Positions 1-5,391 of a stretch of 6,991 nt of DNA are shown piece by piece. Both the position numbers and the translations under genes were made by a program. Numbering within the stretch: position 1 is the stretch's first letter; each line of letters opens with the position of its first letter. The DNA lies in assembly GCF_003721225.1 (NCBI RefSeq), contig NZ_RIZI01000093.1:1-6991 (forward strand), given 5' to 3'. The stretch is from Acidithiobacillus sulfuriphilus (lineage in GTDB: Bacteria; Pseudomonadota; Gammaproteobacteria; Acidithiobacillales; Acidithiobacillaceae). The notes below the pieces were generated by a model. That model saw nothing but the letters and a program-made list of their open reading frames with translations. It searched no databases and was not told where the DNA came from.

Positions 1-86
1 TCGGTGCGGTAGATCTGAACCCGCAGCGGCAGGATAAAAAGGCCGCTTAAAAAATGGGAAACGCGACAACTACCTTGACAGACGCC
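1..86 (+). other. left flank of the IS; possible C-terminal coding tail ending at 50
   Basis: One plus-strand frame is open from the window edge for 15 codons (GAVDLNPQRQDKKAA) and stops at TAA 48-50. It is lysine- and glutamine-rich, as the last residues of many proteins are, but it is too short to identify. The rest of the segment up to the IS end at about 87 shows no gene. Bases 70-82 form one arm of an inverted repeat whose other arm (127-139) lies inside the IS. Confidence 0.2.
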
Positions 87-106
87 GGAGGCTGCGGAAA
101 AACGCC
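87..106 (+). repeat. left terminal inverted repeat of the IS
   Basis: GGAGGCTGCGGAAAAACGCC pairs with the right-end repeat at 15 of 20 positions. The central block GGAGG-TGC-GAAAAA is shared by both ends. Confidence 0.75.
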
Positions 107-233
107 ATACAACGGAGTACAGGATATCTGACAAGGTAGAAAAACGCTCTTTTGGGGAGCACTCAGCACGCATTTTCATGGTTTTTGGGGCCTTTTCTGC
201 CATTTTCCCGGATTTCAGGCATGGCTCTCCCCA

Positions 234-1288
234 TCAGGCCACCCCCAATCGGGAGATGCGGAGGATGTTGTACGCGGTGGCGGCAAGGGAGAAGTGGAGT
301 CCCACACGCTCCAATCCACGGAATCGGGTTTTTCGCACGCCACCGATGGTCTTCAGCCATCCAAAGACGGACTCGATTCGGCGGCGCACATGGATGCTCA
401 TGGCATAGCCAGCATGGCGGGTCGTGCGGCCATCAATGGCAGAACCCTTCCGCTTCCTGGCCACATGCGGGGTGACATTCCGATCTCGCAAGTCCTGGAC
501 CAAGCCATGGCGGTCATAACCCTTGTCAGCCCCGAGAGTGATCCGTTGCGTTCCGCCCAGTTCGTCGACCATGAGGACGGCGGCATCGACCTCTGCCGTA
601 CCATCGGCCGCGGTCACCAATTCCTCGGCAATGAGGCCATGCCGATGGTCCATGAGGACGTGCCCCAGATAGGCGAGCCGTGAAGCGTCTCCGGGACTCT
701 TTTTATAAGAACGGGCATCGGGGTCAGTCACGGAGGCGTGGGTCTCATTGCTGCGCTCCTGTCCCCGAAAGTCCGAGCCGTCTCCGTCCCGGTCTTCCGG
801 GTTCTTGGACTGAAAGGACTTCTGGGACGCCCAGGCCTCCCGCAGCGTGCCATCCACCGAAAAGTGCTCGTCCGAAAGTAAATCCCGGATCCTGGCCTGT
901 TCCAGCACCGAGCGGAAAAATGCCCGGATGGTACCGTTGTCCACAAGTCGGTCCCGGTTCTTTGTGAAGACTGTGGGCCCAGACCGCGGCGTCCATATCC
1001 AGGCCCACGAACCAGCGGAACAGCAGATTGTAGTTCAGCTGCTCCACCAGCTGCCGCTCCGAGCGAATGCTGTAAAACACCTGCAGGAGCAGCGCCCGCA
1101 GGAGATGCTCCGGCGGAATGGAAGGGCGGCCGAAAGACGAGTAGAGGCCATGGAAATGACCATCCAAATTCCGCCAGCGACCGGTCCACGATCACTCGAA
1201 TGGCACGCAGCGGATGATCCTGCGACACCCGTTGTTCCGGGGACAGATCGCTGAACAAGCTCTGGATCTCTACCTTCGCTCCGCGCAT
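234..1288 (-). pseudogene. IS5-family transposase, broken by two frameshifts
   Basis: The start is ATG at 1288 (MRGAKVEIQSLF), with the Shine-Dalgarno AAGGAGG about 9 nt upstream. Three minus-strand frames must be joined to read one roughly 350-residue protein of normal family length. The first frame ends near 1167 at VDRSLAEF. The second carries GRPSIPPEHLLRALLLQVFYS and NLLFRWFVGLDMDAAVW. The third begins at FTKNRDRL near 970 and runs to the TGA at 234. The first shift looks like one extra T in a TTT run. The second looks like a net loss of two bases (or gain of one) just before FTKN, where relatives usually read HSTFTKN. The likely catalytic triad is intact in the last frame: Asp in SVDGT, Asp in GADKGYD and Glu in RRRIESVFGW. 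The fold is an RNase H-like DDE transposase. Two independent shifts argue against programmed frameshifting and for decay, although assembly or sequencing error cannot be excluded. Confidence 0.9.
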
Positions 1289-1330
1289 CCCATCGGCCTC
1301 CTTCCTTCATATCCACAAATATTATACCAG

Positions 1331-1350
1331 AGACTTTTTCAGCAACCTCC
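1331..1350 (-). repeat. right terminal inverted repeat of the IS
   Basis: On the plus strand this reads AGACTTTTTCAGCAACCTCC, the imperfect inverse of the left end. It lies 42 bp upstream of the transposase start, as expected for this compact IS type. Confidence 0.75.
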
Positions 1351-1370
1351 TAAAGATTGGGCACTTCGGT

Positions 1371-1748
1371 TTACCAAGTAAGAACGCGGCCAGCCGCGAC
1401 TAAAGAAGGTAACGCTGCGCTGGGGGTGAGAAGCGGAATGGGCTTGCTCAGATCATCGGCTGTCATGCCGTTGAGCTCCAGAGATTGCAGGCAGCCGATA
1501 ATGCGCACACCATTGTCTTCAGCCAACTTCATGAAGTCGGCCACGCTCTTGCCACCTGGCATTGGAAAGATGGACTCAGCCTTGCCTTTACCCAGCAACT
1601 CCGTAGCCGGACCTGTAAAGTACATAATGACATTCTGCTCTGCGGCTGCTGCTGTAGCGGCGAGGAAAAAGGCCGAAGGCAATCGCTTAGGATTTTCTGG
1701 CCCAGCGATAAGGACGATAACGAGGTCTGCAACTTGTACGTCGGACAT
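1371..1748 (-). CDS. DsrE-family protein, predicted sulfur-relay or peroxiredoxin-like
   Basis: The product has 125 residues. ATG at 1748 is preceded by a full Shine-Dalgarno, AGGAGGTG, 5 nt upstream, which settles the start. The sequence matches small DsrE/DsrF-like proteins: an N-terminal beta strand LVIVLIAGPENP, a helix rich in small residues (FFLAATAAAA), the MYFTGPATELL segment, then GGKSVADFMKLAEDNGVRIIGC and the C-terminal RVLTW. The only cysteine is Cys86, in the GVRIIGC loop where sulfur-accepting cysteines occur in the family, so persulfide handling is plausible but not shown. Related proteins are small, soluble and oligomeric, and occur widely in sulfur oxidisers. It is the last gene of the wrbA-pirin-doxX-dsrE run, 36 nt after the doxX-like gene. 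The stop is TAA at 1371-1373 and the IS begins 20 bp further on, so any native terminator may have been displaced. The family call is strong; the exact role is not known. Confidence 0.85.
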   Translation of the reverse strand: MSDVQVADLVIVLIAGPENPKRLPSAFFLAATAAAAEQNVIMYFTGPATELLGKGKAESIFPMPGGKSVADFMKLAEDNGVRIIGCLQSLELNGMTADDLSKPIPLLTPSAALPSLVAAGRVLTW

Positions 1749-1784
1749 TTTAACACCTCCTATGTTTCAGATGAAATATTTTTA

Positions 1785-2207
1785 TCATAGCCCTAATTTA
1801 GCATCTAACGAGTATTTTCCAGCTCCTGTGACATACAGAAGAAAACATCCGCCGATAATGCTAATGTTTTTATAAAAATTGATTTCACCCTCGAAACGGG
1901 CCATACCTGTCATGGTCCAGTAATGATGGCCGATCAATGCTGTTCCTAGAGTGTAAACAGCTAACAAGACCGCTAGCGGCCTGGTAAATACCCCCACAAC
2001 TATTGCCCATGAAACAAAGAACTCCATGAAAATGGCAACTAACGTCGCAATTGGCGGCATCGGAGCGCCCACTTGCTGCATATAGGCAACCGTCCCGGAG
2101 TAGTTTGTCAACTTTCCCCACCCAAATATGAGAAACAGTAAAACGAGTAAAAATCGGGCCACCAGAATTCCTTCGTCCTTGATTTTATCAGAACCGAACG
2201 TGTTCAT
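1785..2207 (-). CDS. DoxX-family integral membrane protein
   Basis: The product has 140 residues and starts at ATG 2207 with TAGGAGA about 7 nt upstream. Four hydrophobic segments are visible, near residues 13-33 (ILVARFLLVLLFLIFGWGKL), 52-74, 77-97 and 112-128, as in small DoxX proteins of the inner membrane. The first helix carries the family's GWGKL turn. Other family marks are the GxFTRPLA loop and the HHYW segment before the third loop. In Bacillus, the DoxX-family CatD is made under quinone stress. In sulfur-metabolising archaea the DoxD/DoxA pair forms a thiosulfate:quinone oxidoreductase, but this single short protein has no such partner here. Lying between pirin and DsrE in a quinone-reductase operon, it most likely acts on a membrane quinone or redox stress. 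Its base composition looks more AT-rich than that of the wrbA and pirin genes, hinting at a different origin for this half of the operon. Confidence 0.85.
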   Translation of the reverse strand: MNTFGSDKIKDEGILVARFLLVLLFLIFGWGKLTNYSGTVAYMQQVGAPMPPIATLVAIFMEFFVSWAIVVGVFTRPLAVLLAVYTLGTALIGHHYWTMTGMARFEGEINFYKNISIIGGCFLLYVTGAGKYSLDAKLGL

Positions 2208-2259
2208 TGCTATTCTCCTAGGCTATATTGAGATTGTCAAAGCGTAAAGATGATACGTA

Positions 2260-3132
2260 TTAGACTAACCGACCTTCCTTCATGTCTTCAAAAGCCTGCT
2301 GTATTTCCTCCCGAGTATTCATGACAAATGGTCCATACTGGACAATTGTCTCATGCAACGGCCGGCCCGCAATCAGCAGTACGCGCGCACTCGTAATAGC
2401 CTTGAGATCCACACCATCGGTTTCTGGGCTGTTCTCGAGTATGGCCATGCGCTGGGCAGGCACATGTGTGCCGACGATTTCCAGGGTTCCGCGATATGCA
2501 TAAAGAAAGGCGTTGTTATCAGCAGGCAGTTGCTGCTTAAAGTATGTGCCTTCTGGCAATTGCAGATCCAGGTAGAGCGGATTTGTGCTCTCCCGTGTCA
2601 TCGCGCCAGTGACTCCATGACTCTCTCCGGCAATTACCGTGACGACGACCCCTTCCTGTGTCACAAAGCGCGGCAAATCTGCGGCAGAAAAATCGCGATA
2701 CCACGGCGGTGCCATCTTGTCCTGGCTCGGCAGATTGAGCCAGAGCTGAAATCCCTCCATGACGCCTTTTTCCTGTTCCGGAATTTCCGAGTGAATTACG
2801 CCCCGCCCCGCTGTCATCCATTGCACGCCTCCGCTTTCGAGCAACCCTTCGTGTCCCGCACTGTCACGATGGCGCATTTTCCCCGATATCATGTAGGTGA
2901 TGGTCTCGAAGCCGCGGTGCGGATGATCGGGAAATCCGGCAATGTAGTCACCTGGATCGTCGCTACCGAAAGCGTCGAGCATCAGAAAGGGATCCAGCCG
3001 GTGCTGCAAGGATTGGTTTAAAACCCGGGTTAATTTAACGCCCGCGCCGTCAGAGGTGGCCTGTCCCGCCACAATACGCTCAATCGTCCTCGAGCGAGGG
3101 ACGGATTCCGATGGCAAGCCGATGTTCTCCAT
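2260..3132 (-). CDS. pirin-family bicupin protein
   Basis: The product has 290 residues, normal for bacterial pirins. The N-terminal cupin (about residues 18-125) carries the family signature HPHRGFETITYM, then HRDSAGHEG, QWMTAGRG and IHSE. The four expected metal ligands are present: His70, His72, His114 and Glu116, so an Fe(II)-type site should be intact. The second cupin-like domain (pirin C) covers about 175-280 and ends with the typical YGPFVMNTREEIQQAFEDM. Family members include cytoplasmic quercetin dioxygenases (E. coli YhhW) and redox-responsive regulators; the substrate here is unknown. The ATG at 3132 lies 3 nt after the wrbA stop, and its Shine-Dalgarno AAGGTG is inside the last wrbA codons, so translation is probably coupled. 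The stop is TAA at 2260-2262, followed by a 52-nt gap to doxX. Confidence 0.93.
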   Translation of the reverse strand: MENIGLPSESVPRSRTIERIVAGQATSDGAGVKLTRVLNQSLQHRLDPFLMLDAFGSDDPGDYIAGFPDHPHRGFETITYMISGKMRHRDSAGHEGLLESGGVQWMTAGRGVIHSEIPEQEKGVMEGFQLWLNLPSQDKMAPPWYRDFSAADLPRFVTQEGVVVTVIAGESHGVTGAMTRESTNPLYLDLQLPEGTYFKQQLPADNNAFLYAYRGTLEIVGTHVPAQRMAILENSPETDGVDLKAITSARVLLIAGRPLHETIVQYGPFVMNTREEIQQAFEDMKEGRLV

Positions 3133-3135
3133 GGG

Positions 3136-3738
3136 TTACACCTTCAGCTTTTGGGTGATTTCCGCCACATGCCGCCCCTGAAAACGGGCGATGGCCAGCT
3201 CGTTGGCACTGGGCTGACGGCTGCCATCTCCTTTGGATAGTGTCGTGGCACCATAGGGTGTACCTCCGCTGATCTCGCTCATGTTCATCAGTTCCTGGCA
3301 ACTGTAGGGGACACCAACCACGATCATCCCCTGATGGAACAGGAAAGTGTGGAAAGAAGTGATGGTGGTTTCCTGACCACCATGCTGCGTGGCCGTGCTG
3401 GCAAAAACGCTGCCGACCTTGCCCACCAGTTTACCTTCCTGCCAGAGATTGCCGGTACGGTCGAGAAAATTACGCATTTGCCCGCTCATGTTGCCGAAGC
3501 GTGTGGGGGTGCCGAAAATGATTGCATCATAGTCTGCGAGATCATCGGGGTGCGCCTCCGGCGCGGCTTGATCGGTTTTGGCGTGAACAGCAGCCAAGGT
3601 CTCCGTCGGCAGGCTTTCCGGCACCCGCTTAATATCCACCGTCACGCCGGAGACGTCCCGTGCGCCTTCGGCAATAGAACCGACCATGGTTTCGATATGC
3701 CCCCAAAGGCTGTGATATAGCACCAGTATTTTGCTCAT
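3136..3738 (-). CDS. wrbA: NAD(P)H:quinone oxidoreductase, WrbA type
   Basis: The product has 200 residues with a flavodoxin-like fold, the normal WrbA length. From ATG 3738 it begins [19 protein letters not shown], the FMN phosphate-binding loop. Other WrbA marks are [20 protein letters not shown] (about 76-95), the [12 protein letters not shown] segment (about 114-125), the [20 protein letters not shown] block (about 144-163) and the C-terminal FQGRHVAEI. WrbA proteins are tetrameric cytoplasmic FMN enzymes that reduce quinones by two electrons, avoiding semiquinones and the oxidative damage they cause. An in-frame TTG at 3771 would add 11 residues, but the strong GAGGAGA 5 nt before ATG 3738 and the homology both favour 3738. 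It is first in a four-gene minus-strand operon, with pirin 3 nt downstream. A TATACT box at 3791-3786 gives a leader of about 40 nt, and AGGTA/TACCT half-sites overlap this promoter, so repression by the nearby HxlR protein is likely. Confidence 0.94.
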   Translation of the reverse strand: MSKILVLYHSLWGHIETMVGSIAEGARDVSGVTVDIKRVPESLPTETLAAVHAKTDQAAPEAHPDDLADYDAIIFGTPTRFGNMSGQMRNFLDRTGNLWQEGKLVGKVGSVFASTATQHGGQETTITSFHTFLFHQGMIVVGVPYSCQELMNMSEISGGTPYGATTLSKGDGSRQPSANELAIARFQGRHVAEITQKLKV

Positions 3739-3785
3739 GATGGTCTCCTCGTGTTGGCCAATGTTGCCCAAGAGTAAAGACGGTT

Positions 3786-3823
3786 AGTATACCTTGTAAA
3801 GTAGGTACCATCAGGTAACTACT
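3786..3823 (-). promoter_or_regulatory. wrbA operon promoter with candidate HxlR operator
   Basis: On the minus strand, TATACT at 3791-3786 is a good -10 box; no strong -35 is seen. Two overlapping inverted repeats cover it. The first is TACCT-N8-AGGTA at 3790-3807 on the plus strand. The second is AGTAGGTA-N8-TAACTACT at 3800-3823, matching at 7 of 8 positions. AGGTA also recurs directly at 3803 and 3813, a 10-bp (one helical turn) step. The CTTGTAAAGTA core resembles the TTTGTAAGTA core that I recall for Bacillus YodB operators. Binding here would block RNA polymerase. The binding protein is inferred, not shown. Confidence 0.55.
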
Positions 3824-3856
3824 GCTAGGCAGTCCTAGAAAGAGGTGGCATGCCCT

Positions 3857-4039
3857 ATGAATGCAAGGCTCCGCTTCATGATGGGACCGCGGACCAAGTA
3901 CATTCTCTGGATGCTGGGACAGGACAGCGCGGCCCGCTGCGATTTGACGTTGAAGGATGATGGCTATGATAGAGCTATCCAGCTCTACGGTTTTGACATA
4001 CTACCCATGATGCGGCCGGTGACACTGTCTGGCCGATAG
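3857..4039 (+). CDS. doubtful small ORF of 60 residues, divergent from wrbA
   Basis: ATG at 3857 has AGAGGTGG about 8 nt upstream, and the frame runs to TAG at 4037-4039 (MNARLRFMMGPRTKYILWML at the start). I recognise no family. An overlapping ORF in another frame, from ATG 3850 to TGA 3960 (36 codons), could use the same ribosome-binding site, so the choice of frame is uncertain. The location, just beyond the wrbA operator and pointing away from it, would suit a divergent small gene or a leader peptide. Composition gives no clear coding signal, so this may be chance. Confidence 0.22.
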   Translation: MNARLRFMMGPRTKYILWMLGQDSAARCDLTLKDDGYDRAIQLYGFDILPMMRPVTLSGR

Positions 4040-4335
4040 ATGAGGGATACCCGCACCCTGTTGAGGTGAATTAACGATCTGTTGCCTTGATTCCCTATCC
4101 GGTTATGAATTGGAATCCTCTGACCAATCCCCGGAGAGGGCAAGGAAAACCAATAGGGAGCCGAGGAACAGCATGACGCTGTATCAGAGAATGGTTCCTT
4201 GCCCCAACTTTGCCACTCAGTCCTGGCGGTACTCGGGGCCTGCTCGCAGCAAGAGCCCACGCAGAGAAAGATGAACCGGTATGGTCCGCAGATCACCACC
4301 TCCAAGTGAGCGACTCGCGCCTATAGCGTCAAATA
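4040..4335. other. 300-bp interval without a convincing gene; contains an inverted repeat
   Basis: No frame on either strand reads like a known protein. A 106-codon minus-strand frame (4305 to 3985) crosses it but has no recognisable motif and no good Shine-Dalgarno. The main structure is GGGCAAGGAAAACC at 4138-4151 facing GGTTCCTTGCCC at 4193-4204, with a small internal CAGC/GCTG stem between them. A shorter GATTCC/GGAATC pair lies at 4089-4117. There is no T-run typical of an intrinsic terminator. It lies downstream of the hxlR-like gene and upstream of the wrbA operon. Confidence 0.5.
4138..4204. repeat. long inverted repeat with internal stem
   Basis: GGGCAAGGAA-(AA)-CC at 4138-4151 pairs with GGTTCCTTGCCC at 4193-4204: 12 base pairs with a two-base bulge, enclosing 41 nt. 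Within the loop, CAGC-ATGAC-GCTG forms a minor stem. The function is unknown; it may be a structured 3' region of the hxlR transcript. Confidence 0.45.
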
Positions 4336-4677
4336 CTATTCAATTTTCCTCCCCAGTTTCTCTCCCACTCGTGCCATAGCCTCAAGCACCGGTTTCAGTT
4401 CTCTCCCGAGTGGGGTCAGGCTATATGATACCTGTGGTGGCGACGTTGGAATGACCTCCCTTGCTACGACGCCAAGTTCTTCCATCTCTCGCAACCGAGT
4501 CGTTAGCACCTTCGGTGTAATCGTGCCGATGTCGCGGCGCAAGTCCCCGAAGCGTCTAGGTTCATCACAAAGGTACCAAAGCACCTTGGGCGTCCACGCC
4601 CCGGAAAGCAGTCGTAGGCATGTGTCGAGCGGGCAGTTTTCTGGTGGCGGAGGCCGTCTAGATCGTCGTTTGTCCAT
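4336..4677 (-). CDS. HxlR/DUF24-family winged-helix transcriptional regulator
   Basis: The product has 113 residues from ATG 4677 (MDKRRSRRPPPPENCPLDTC). The winged-helix domain spans about residues 15-110, with LLSGAWTPKVLWYL, then EPRRFGDLRRDIGTITPKVLTTRLREMEELG (recognition helix) and the wing VSYSLTPLGREL. These regulators bind as dimers to inverted repeats. Cys15 sits in an N-terminal Cys-Pro like the redox-active Cys6-Pro of YodB; Cys20 and Cys37 are also present. Thiol sensing of quinones or electrophiles is therefore plausible. An in-frame ATG at 4692 would add five residues, but it abuts TAGTAT (4698-4693), a likely -10 box, so 4677 with a short leader is preferred. The stop is TAG at 4336-4338. 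It faces the same way as the wrbA operon, which starts 600 bp downstream and is the probable target. Confidence 0.88.
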   Translation of the reverse strand: MDKRRSRRPPPPENCPLDTCLRLLSGAWTPKVLWYLCDEPRRFGDLRRDIGTITPKVLTTRLREMEELGVVAREVIPTSPPQVSYSLTPLGRELKPVLEAMARVGEKLGRKIE

Positions 4678-4692
4678 AGTGGCACCAATCAT

Positions 4693-4722
4693 ATACTAGG
4701 TATCCGGTGGGAATCTACTAGC
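4693..4722 (-). promoter_or_regulatory. hxlR promoter with candidate autoregulatory site
   Basis: TAGTAT on the minus strand at 4698-4693 is a plausible -10 box for a start near 4686. It overlaps ACTAGGTATC (plus strand 4695-4704), which matches AGTAGGTACC at 3800-3809 in front of wrbA at 8 of 10 positions. A CTACT follows at 4715-4719, much as a CTACT ends the wrbA-side site. A shared site would fit control of both genes by the HxlR protein. Confidence 0.4.
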
Positions 4723-4800
4723 TTAATGATGCCTGGCTATGCATACTCGCCACCATGAGTTCAGGCTGCTGGTCCACCGTAGACTACTAAACTCTGATAG

Positions 4801-5057
4801 GAGCTTCCGACGATCCTTGCTGCGGCGGAAGAAGCACGAACTGGAGCGCGATCTGTTGCTCACTTTCTGGCCGCTGTCTTGGCCTTACGGGGGAGGAGGT
4901 CCGGCTGCGGGCGCGCGGCCTCTTGGGCATGGGAGTGCAGCCGGGCCAGCGGGTTCTGTTGATGGCGCCCAATTCCGTCGAATGGGCCATGATGGATTTC
5001 GCCATCCTCGCCGTCGGTGCGGCGACCGTGCCGGCATATCCGAGTTATGGCCCATGA
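4801..5057 (+). pseudogene. fragment of an AMP-binding acyl-CoA synthetase (long-chain fatty acid CoA ligase-like)
   Basis: The clear part is a plus-strand frame ending at TGA 5055-5057, reading EVRLRARGLLGMG, then VQPGQRVLLMAPNSVEWAMM and DFAILAVGAATVPAYPSYGP. The pattern GVxPGxRVxxxxxNxxEWxxxDxAxLxxGAxxVPxYP is the N-terminal signature of AMP-forming acyl-CoA synthetases. An upstream piece in another frame (from about 4801: ELPTILAAAEEART, then SVAHFLAAVLAL) joins sensibly if one base is gained or lost near the GGGGG run at 4889-4893. Only about 85 residues of a protein that usually has 500-650 are present. The catalytic P-loop, adenylation motifs and C-terminal domain are missing. It is a decayed remnant, probably left by a deletion or by insertion of the neighbouring island DNA at about 5057. 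Confidence 0.7.
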
Positions 5058-5132
5058 AGGCCACATCACGAATACAAGGTAAGCGCCGGGCGCCGGGATG
5101 TCCGGAAACCGCAGGAGGCACGGAGCCTCGCC

Positions 5133-5339
5133 CTAATGGGGCAAGATAACGGTGAAGCGGGGCCGGCCTCCCTCGTCCAGCCCGGCTGCCGCATGCAGAG
5201 TGATGACACTCCCTGGTGATAGCCCTTGGCGCAGGGGGAAGGAAAGGATGGTGTCGGCCAACCGTCTCCCCGCCAGGGTCCCTGCGGAGATTCCCTCGGC
5301 CTGGGCGTGGCGGAACGAGGTTTTACATGGTGATCTTCG
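5133..5339 (-). pseudogene. unidentified minus-strand coding remnant
   Basis: A minus-strand frame is open for 68 codons between a TAG at 5342-5340 and a TAG at 5135-5133. It reads like a real protein: RHAQAEGISAGTLAGRRLAD, then TILSFPLRQGLSPGSVITLH and AAAGLDEGGRPRFTVILPH. Small residues and arginines are distributed normally and third positions are GC-rich. It has no ATG; only internal TTG or CTG codons could start it, so it looks like the C-terminal part of a gene that lost its front. I do not recognise the family. It points away from the small gene at 5392-5661 and could once have been joined to it or to the short coding-like piece at 5324-5391. Confidence 0.35.
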
Positions 5340-5391
5340 CTATCCACACCTCAATCCGCACCGTTTCCATCTCACGATCGACGACGGCCAG
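5324..5391 (-). other. coding-like extension after the TAG of the 89-residue gene
   Basis: Directly after the TAG at 5394-5392, the same frame continues without another stop as LAVVDREMETVRIEVWIAKI and ends at a TAA just after TM. It includes an ATG (METVRIEV) that could start a 15-codon peptide. The charged-then-hydrophobic pattern looks protein-like. It may be a former C-terminus cut off by a nonsense mutation, or chance. Confidence 0.25.

Larger units (their letters stand above)
87..1350 (-). mobile_element. IS5-family insertion sequence, about 1.26 kb, inactive
   Basis: The element is bounded by imperfect terminal inverted repeats. The left end, 87-106, reads GGAGGCTGCGGAAAAACGCC. The right end, 1331-1350, read on the minus strand is GGAGGTTGCTGAAAAAGTCT, matching at 15 of 20 positions. 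Between them lies one minus-strand transposase of the IS5 (DDE) type, and the length fits the family. No target-site duplication is evident: the left flank ends in GACGCC and the right flank begins TAAAGA. That suggests an old insertion, a rearranged end, or slightly misplaced ends. The right end is 20 bp beyond the stop of the dsrE-like gene, so no recognised gene is interrupted. The transposase is frameshifted, so the copy probably cannot move itself, though a related intact copy might act on it. Confidence 0.82.

Noticed and set aside
847..1254. Plus-strand frame of 135 codons within the IS
   Set aside because: It is antisense to the transposase; the minus-strand frames carry the known transposase sequence.
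1785..2207. DoxX-family protein as a thiosulfate:quinone oxidoreductase subunit
   Set aside because: The DoxD/DoxA partners are absent, and the operon context is a quinone reductase and pirin rather than thiosulfate oxidation.
2353..3021. Plus-strand frame of 222 codons
   Set aside because: It is antisense to the pirin gene, whose family motifs and metal ligands are unmistakable. The plus-strand translation has no recognisable domain.
3739..3771. TTG start 11 codons upstream of wrbA
   Set aside because: The strong Shine-Dalgarno GAGGAGA lies within this extension, directly before ATG 3738, and family homology begins at [10 protein letters not shown].
3985..4305. Minus-strand frame of 106 codons
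   Set aside because: No recognisable motif and no convincing ribosome-binding site; composition is unlike the neighbouring genes.
5084..5097. Tandem CGCCGGG repeat and nearby small hairpins
   Set aside because: Only two 7-bp copies in a GC-rich stretch; likely chance. No CRISPR-like array is present anywhere in the window.
4739..5149. Plus-strand frame of 136 codons
   Set aside because: A different plus-strand frame in the same stretch carries the acyl-CoA synthetase signature, so this frame is its shadow.
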